A program made the position numbers and the translations under genes. The notes under the pieces are model-generated. The model saw only the letters and a program-made list of their open reading frames with translations, searched no databases and was not told the origin of the DNA. From JAAYED01 sp040772225 (lineage in GTDB: Bacteria > Chloroflexota > Anaerolineae > UBA1429), in contig JAXGYO010000002.1 of assembly GCA_040772225.1 (NCBI GenBank), forward strand, positions 248,001-312,000: a stretch of 64,000 bases of DNA, read 5' to 3'. This document shows, piece by piece, positions 60,758-64,000 of this stretch; position 1 is the stretch's first letter; every line of letters starts with the position of its first letter.

Positions 60758-62497
60758 TCAACCGCACCCGGGGACCGGGCCCGTTCCATTGTCCCCGTGG
60801 CGTCGTAGCGCCTCGACTACCAGTTGGAGGCTCTCCCTGCCCTGCCAGCGGTTGAGCGAGGGCCGGTAGAGCACGTCGACACAGTCACCAGTCCGCAGCC
60901 ACTCTGCAACCGCGCCCTGCCTGAAGGCGACACAGGTGCGGGGCGTGCCGTTCTGGGCGATGCTGAGGCGCAGATGCTTGCCCTCGGATCCCATCCTGCG
61001 CAAATCCATGACGCTTGCTCCCAGTGTGGCCAAGAGCGGCTCTGGATTGCCCTTGCCAAAAGGCCCCAGAGCAGAGATCGCCACAGGCGTGCGGTCTGAC
61101 ACCTCGTCCAGATCGACGATCGCATCCACCTGAACCCGAGGCACGAGCAACGACTCGTCGAGATGCTCCTCTGCATAGGTGAGCAAACGAGCCTCGAACT
61201 CGGCAATACGCGAGCTCTCCAGGGTAAACCCGGCCGCCTGGGCGTGCCCGCCAAAGCGCATGAGGATATCTCGGCAACTCTCCAGCGCCTGCGTAATGTG
61301 GAAACCTTCGATGCTTCGAGCAGAGCCCCTCGATGTGTCGGCATCGCTCCTCAGGACGAGCGCCGGGCGATAGAACTGCTCTCGCAACCGGCTGGCGACC
61401 AGTCCAACGATGCCCTCATGGTAGTCCGGTCCATGCACAAACAGCAACCGGGGCAAACACGCCGCGTCAATCTGGCTCGTCGCTTGTGAAAGCTGTTCTT
61501 CCAGCAAGTCCTGTCGCTCCCTGTTGCGATCGTTCAGGGTCTGTGCCGTCACAGCTGCCTGCTGCCCATCTCTGGACAGGAGCAACTGATAGGCGATCCT
61601 GGCGTTCTCGATGCGACCGGCCGCATTCAGCCTTGGGGCAATCCGGTACGCCACATCGGTACTGCTGACTGCCGCTAGCTCTATCCCCGCGACCCGCGCC
61701 AGCTCCTGAAGGCCGGGCCTCGCAGCCGAACGCATCCGGTTGAGCCCCCAGCGCGCCAGAGTGCGATTCTCGCCCTCGAGAGGGACAACGTCCGCGATTG
61801 TGCCGAGACCGACGAGATCCAGGTACTCATCCAGGAGAGCGTCATTCTGCTGCGGTCCTTTATTCGAAAGCGCGTTGGTCAGTGCCCGCGCCACCTGATA
61901 AGCGACGCCTACGCCTGCCAACTCGCGGAAGGCATAGGTGCTGTCCTCCCGCTTGGGGTCGATAACGGCGATCGCATCGGGGAGTACATCTGGCACAGAG
62001 TGGTGATCCGTAATGATCATGTCCATCCCGCGAGCGCGCGCATGTGCGACCTCGTCGGTGGAACGGACACCGCAGTCCACGGTGATGCACAGAGTTACAC
62101 CGCCGTCTCCCAGCCTATCGATCGCATCAATGTTGAGCCCGTAGCCATCTTCAAACCGGTCAGGGATAAAGGCCTGCACCCGCGCGCCCAGCGCACGCAG
62201 CGCGGATGTCATCAAAACCGTCGCAGTCACCCCATCGACATCAAAGTCGCCATAGACAGCGATGGATTCTTGACGGTCTATGGCCTGCGCAACGCGCTCT
62301 ATAGCGGCAGCCATCCCGGCGAGCTCCATTGCGTCGCCGAGCGCACCATCGGTGGCAAGAAATGAGCGAATCTTCTCCGGGGTGTCGATATGCCGTGCAT
62401 ACAGAATGCGCGCCACAATCGGGTCGAGATCGGCGTGAGCCTCCACAAAAGCGTCAGGTGTCCTCCGTCTCAGAACCCATTCCTGTTCACTCGGCAT
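60758..62497 (-). CDS. recJ: Single-stranded-DNA-specific exonuclease RecJ
   Basis: A 579-residue DHH-family nuclease. The N-terminal VYGDFDVDGVTATVLM, CITVDCGVRSTDEV and the DHH motif MIITDHHSVPDVLP bind two metals; the DHHA1 domain has RFGGHAQAAGFTLE. A C-terminal OB-like region ends at about 575. It degrades 5' single strands in recombination and mismatch repair. It stands upstream of nadE by a 158-nt gap with its own promoter at 62547-62575. Confidence 0.94.
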   Translation of the reverse strand: MPSEQEWVLRRRTPDAFVEAHADLDPIVARILYARHIDTPEKIRSFLATDGALGDAMELAGMAAAIERVAQAIDRQESIAVYGDFDVDGVTATVLMTSALRALGARVQAFIPDRFEDGYGLNIDAIDRLGDGGVTLCITVDCGVRSTDEVAHARARGMDMIITDHHSVPDVLPDAIAVIDPKREDSTYAFRELAGVGVAYQVARALTNALSNKGPQQNDALLDEYLDLVGLGTIADVVPLEGENRTLARWGLNRMRSAARPGLQELARVAGIELAAVSSTDVAYRIAPRLNAAGRIENARIAYQLLLSRDGQQAAVTAQTLNDRNRERQDLLEEQLSQATSQIDAACLPRLLFVHGPDYHEGIVGLVASRLREQFYRPALVLRSDADTSRGSARSIEGFHITQALESCRDILMRFGGHAQAAGFTLESSRIAEFEARLLTYAEEHLDESLLVPRVQVDAIVDLDEVSDRTPVAISALGPFGKGNPEPLLATLGASVMDLRRMGSEGKHLRLSIAQNGTPRTCVAFRQGAVAEWLRTGDCVDVLYRPSLNRWQGRESLQLVVEALRRHGDNGTGPVPGCG

Positions 62498-62546
62498 CCG
62501 CCTGCCCCCTTACCGCTTGCCTCAGACCCTCGAACCAAACTGTTGC

Positions 62547-62575
62547 ATTATAGGGCGTGACGCCGGTGTGCTCAA
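62547..62575 (-). promoter_or_regulatory. Promoter of recJ
   Basis: Minus strand TTGAGC (62570-62575), 17 nt, TATAAT (62547-62552). It is divergent from fmt. Confidence 0.55.
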
Positions 62576-62681
62576 GCACGCGGTGTCGGTGGCAAGGAAC
62601 GCCCGTGTTGCCACGAGCCGGGCTAGGCCTGCGGCCCGGTATGTGCTAGAATCGCCACAGCGAACCCACAGACCAGGAGGT

Positions 62682-63620
62682 ATGGTGGCGCGAATCGTCT
62701 TTCTGGGGACACCGGAATACGCTGTCCCCAGCCTGCAGGCCTGTTTGCAGCATCACGAGGTCCTGTACGCGGTGACACAGCCCGACCGGTACGGTGGACG
62801 CGGACGCCGCCAGCTGATCGAATCACCGGTCAAGAGGACTGCTGCAGACGCTGGTGTGCCCGTTCTGCAGCCCTTCCGTCTGTCGAGAGACACGGAGGCC
62901 TTGTCAGTGCTGAGCGAGGCCCAGGCGGACGTCTTTGTTCTGGCCGCTTACGGCCAGATCTTGCGTCCGAACGTGCTTGCCCTGCCCCGCCACGGCGTGA
63001 TCGGTGTGCACGCCTCGCTACTGCCCCGCTGGCGTGGCGCATCTCCCGTTGCCGCGGCGATTCGCGCTGGAGATTCCGAGTCTGGGGTCAGCCTGATGCT
63101 CACCGAAGCCGGCCTGGACACGGGGCCAGTCATCGCACGAAGAGCGACGCCCGTGGCGCCTGAGGACACCACCGGCAGCCTCACGGCATGCCTTGCAGAC
63201 CTGGGCGCCAACCTCCTGATCGACACCTTGCCAGCCTGGCTGGCGGGTGAGATCGATCCACAGCAGCAGGATGAGACTCTGGTTACCTATGCGCCTGAGA
63301 TCGACAAGGCGGACGGCCTGATCGACTGGAGCCAGCCCGCCGTGGCCATCGAGCGCCACATCCGCGCCATGTCGCCCTGGCCCGGGGCATTCACGTTCAC
63401 TGCAGCGGGAAACCGGCTGACGCTATGGCAAGCACACGTCCGGGAGCAGGTGACCTCCGGCGTGCCGGGGACCCTCATGCTGATCGACGGAGCGCCCGCT
63501 GTCGCCACCGGCGATGGTTTGCTGTGCGTGGATCTGCTGCAACCGGCTGGGCGTCGCGCCATGCCTGGCGACGCCTACCTCCGCGGACAGCCCGACCTCG
63601 CCGGGACAGTGTTGCACTGA
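62682..63620 (+). CDS. fmt: Methionyl-tRNA formyltransferase
   Basis: A 312-residue formyltransferase. IVFLGTPEYAVPSL, TQPDRYGGRGRR, ESPVKRTAADAGVPVLQP, LLPRWRGASPVAAAI and TEAGLDTGPVIARR are the usual landmarks, and a C-terminal OB domain (about 205-300) is present. It uses 10-formyl-THF to formylate initiator Met-tRNA. One odd point: the Asn of the usual INVHxSLLP motif is Gly here (VIGVHASLLP, about residue 108), while the His and the later Asp remain. ATG 62682 has GGAGGT upstream. lipB begins 1 nt after its stop. Confidence 0.92.
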   Translation: MVARIVFLGTPEYAVPSLQACLQHHEVLYAVTQPDRYGGRGRRQLIESPVKRTAADAGVPVLQPFRLSRDTEALSVLSEAQADVFVLAAYGQILRPNVLALPRHGVIGVHASLLPRWRGASPVAAAIRAGDSESGVSLMLTEAGLDTGPVIARRATPVAPEDTTGSLTACLADLGANLLIDTLPAWLAGEIDPQQQDETLVTYAPEIDKADGLIDWSQPAVAIERHIRAMSPWPGAFTFTAAGNRLTLWQAHVREQVTSGVPGTLMLIDGAPAVATGDGLLCVDLLQPAGRRAMPGDAYLRGQPDLAGTVLH

Positions 63621-63621
63621 C

Positions 63622-64000
63622 ATGACCACGCCGCCGAACCCCACCCGCGTCGTCCACGTCCTGGATCTAGGCCAGCGCAGCTATGCTCCCGTGCACAACC
63701 TTCAGAGACAGGCCGTGGAGCGCGTTCGCACCAAAGCGGCTTCTGAACTACTGATTCTCGTTGAGCATCGCCCCACCATCACGCTTGGCAGACGGGCAGA
63801 CGCATCCAACATCATCCTTGACAGCCCTGCGCTCGAGCGCCTGGGTATCGAGGTCCATCGCATCGAACGCGGCGGCGATGTCACGTACCACGGGCCGGGT
63901 CAACTAGTTGCCTATCCCATCCTGCGCCTGCACGAACACTTATTGGGTGCGTCCGACTATATGCACCGCCTCGAGGATGTCGTGATCGCCACGCTCGCCG
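63622..64000 (+). CDS. lipB: Octanoyltransferase, 3' end cut by the window edge
   Basis: The first 126 codons of LipB, running off the right edge. VVHVLDLGQRSYAPVHNLQRQ at the start, LLILVEHRPTITLGRRAD, IERGGDVTYHGPGQLVAYPIL and the length of the visible part are typical. It transfers octanoate from acyl-ACP to lipoyl domains such as GcvH. The ATG is 1 nt after the fmt stop, so the two are co-transcribed. The catalytic Cys and Lys lie beyond the window. No lipA is seen; the LipS1/LipS2-type genes may supply the sulfur step. Confidence 0.92.
   Translation, partial: MTTPPNPTRVVHVLDLGQRSYAPVHNLQRQAVERVRTKAASELLILVEHRPTITLGRRADASNIILDSPALERLGIEVHRIERGGDVTYHGPGQLVAYPILRLHEHLLGASDYMHRLEDVVIATLA

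Noticed and set aside
1..64000. CRISPR array, insertion sequence, prophage or antibiotic biosynthesis cluster
   Set aside because: No regularly spaced repeats, transposase, phage structural genes or modular synthases were seen; the only recombinase stands alone.

Overview
The window reads as a 64-kb chromosomal stretch of an uncultured, GC-rich bacterium, most likely a Chloroflexota member of Anaerolineae type. I infer this from gene content, not from a search: split glycine decarboxylase GcvPA/GcvPB, a radical-SAM/DUF2344 pair, DUF1015 next to SerA, a class II photolyase, a PdtaS/PdtaR-like sensor pair, LipS1/LipS2-type lipoyl synthases, and a Wzy-TPR fusion. Genes are densely packed, with many 4-nt ATGA overlaps. 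Promoters, where seen, fit a sigma-70 TTGACA-N17-TATAAT consensus. There is no rRNA, CRISPR array, insertion sequence or prophage.

Layout. 1-7.2 kb: a gene running off the left edge, a DUF3343 protein, and on the minus strand an envelope polysaccharide group (GT4, Wzy-TPR, WecA/MraY-like transferase, cyclophilin, VTT protein). 7.4-9.1 kb: a GH2 glycosidase. 9.1-22.6 kb: a nearly gapless minus-strand run of 13 genes: two radical-SAM lipoyl-synthase-type proteins, gcvT-gcvH-gcvPA-gcvPB, rsmI, a 16S rRNA G1405-type methyltransferase, two Gfo/Idh oxidoreductases, a URO-D-like protein, a metallo-hydrolase, folP and folK. 22.7-26.45 kb: two secreted or membrane-anchored proteins that together look like a split transcobalamin/intrinsic factor, behind a clear cobalamin riboswitch and a near-consensus promoter. 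26.4-29.6 kb: HIT, DUF2344 and radical-SAM genes, then tRNA-Glu(CUC). 30-36.6 kb: nitroreductase, serA, DUF1015 (with a possible attenuator), class II photolyase, FGGY kinase. 36.7-44.7 kb: GT2, tRNA-Pro(CGG), a large membrane protein, GT4, methyltransferase, VOC protein, rmlA, SDR. 44.8-51.6 kb: DtxR-like regulator, ROK kinase, a tyrosine recombinase whose promoter contains a 34-bp lox-like palindrome, the PdtaR/PdtaS pair, DUF368. 51.6-58.3 kb: a carbohydrate-use cluster (Gfo/Idh, TIM-barrel isomerase, DUF4038-type glycosidase, CE7 esterase, zinc dehydrogenase), a 27-residue repeat protein and a zinc-ribbon protein. 58.3-64 kb: glutamine synthetase, nadE, recJ, fmt and the start of lipB.

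How the genes fit together. Lipoylated GcvH is the centre of the middle operon: the two radical-SAM proteins would supply sulfur insertion, GcvP/T/H feed C1 units to folate, and folP/folK at the far end make the pterin. LipB at the right edge could supply octanoyl groups. The most unusual signals are the riboswitch-controlled split B12-binding pair, the RsmI/G1405-methyltransferase overlap, and the lox-like element at the recombinase promoter.
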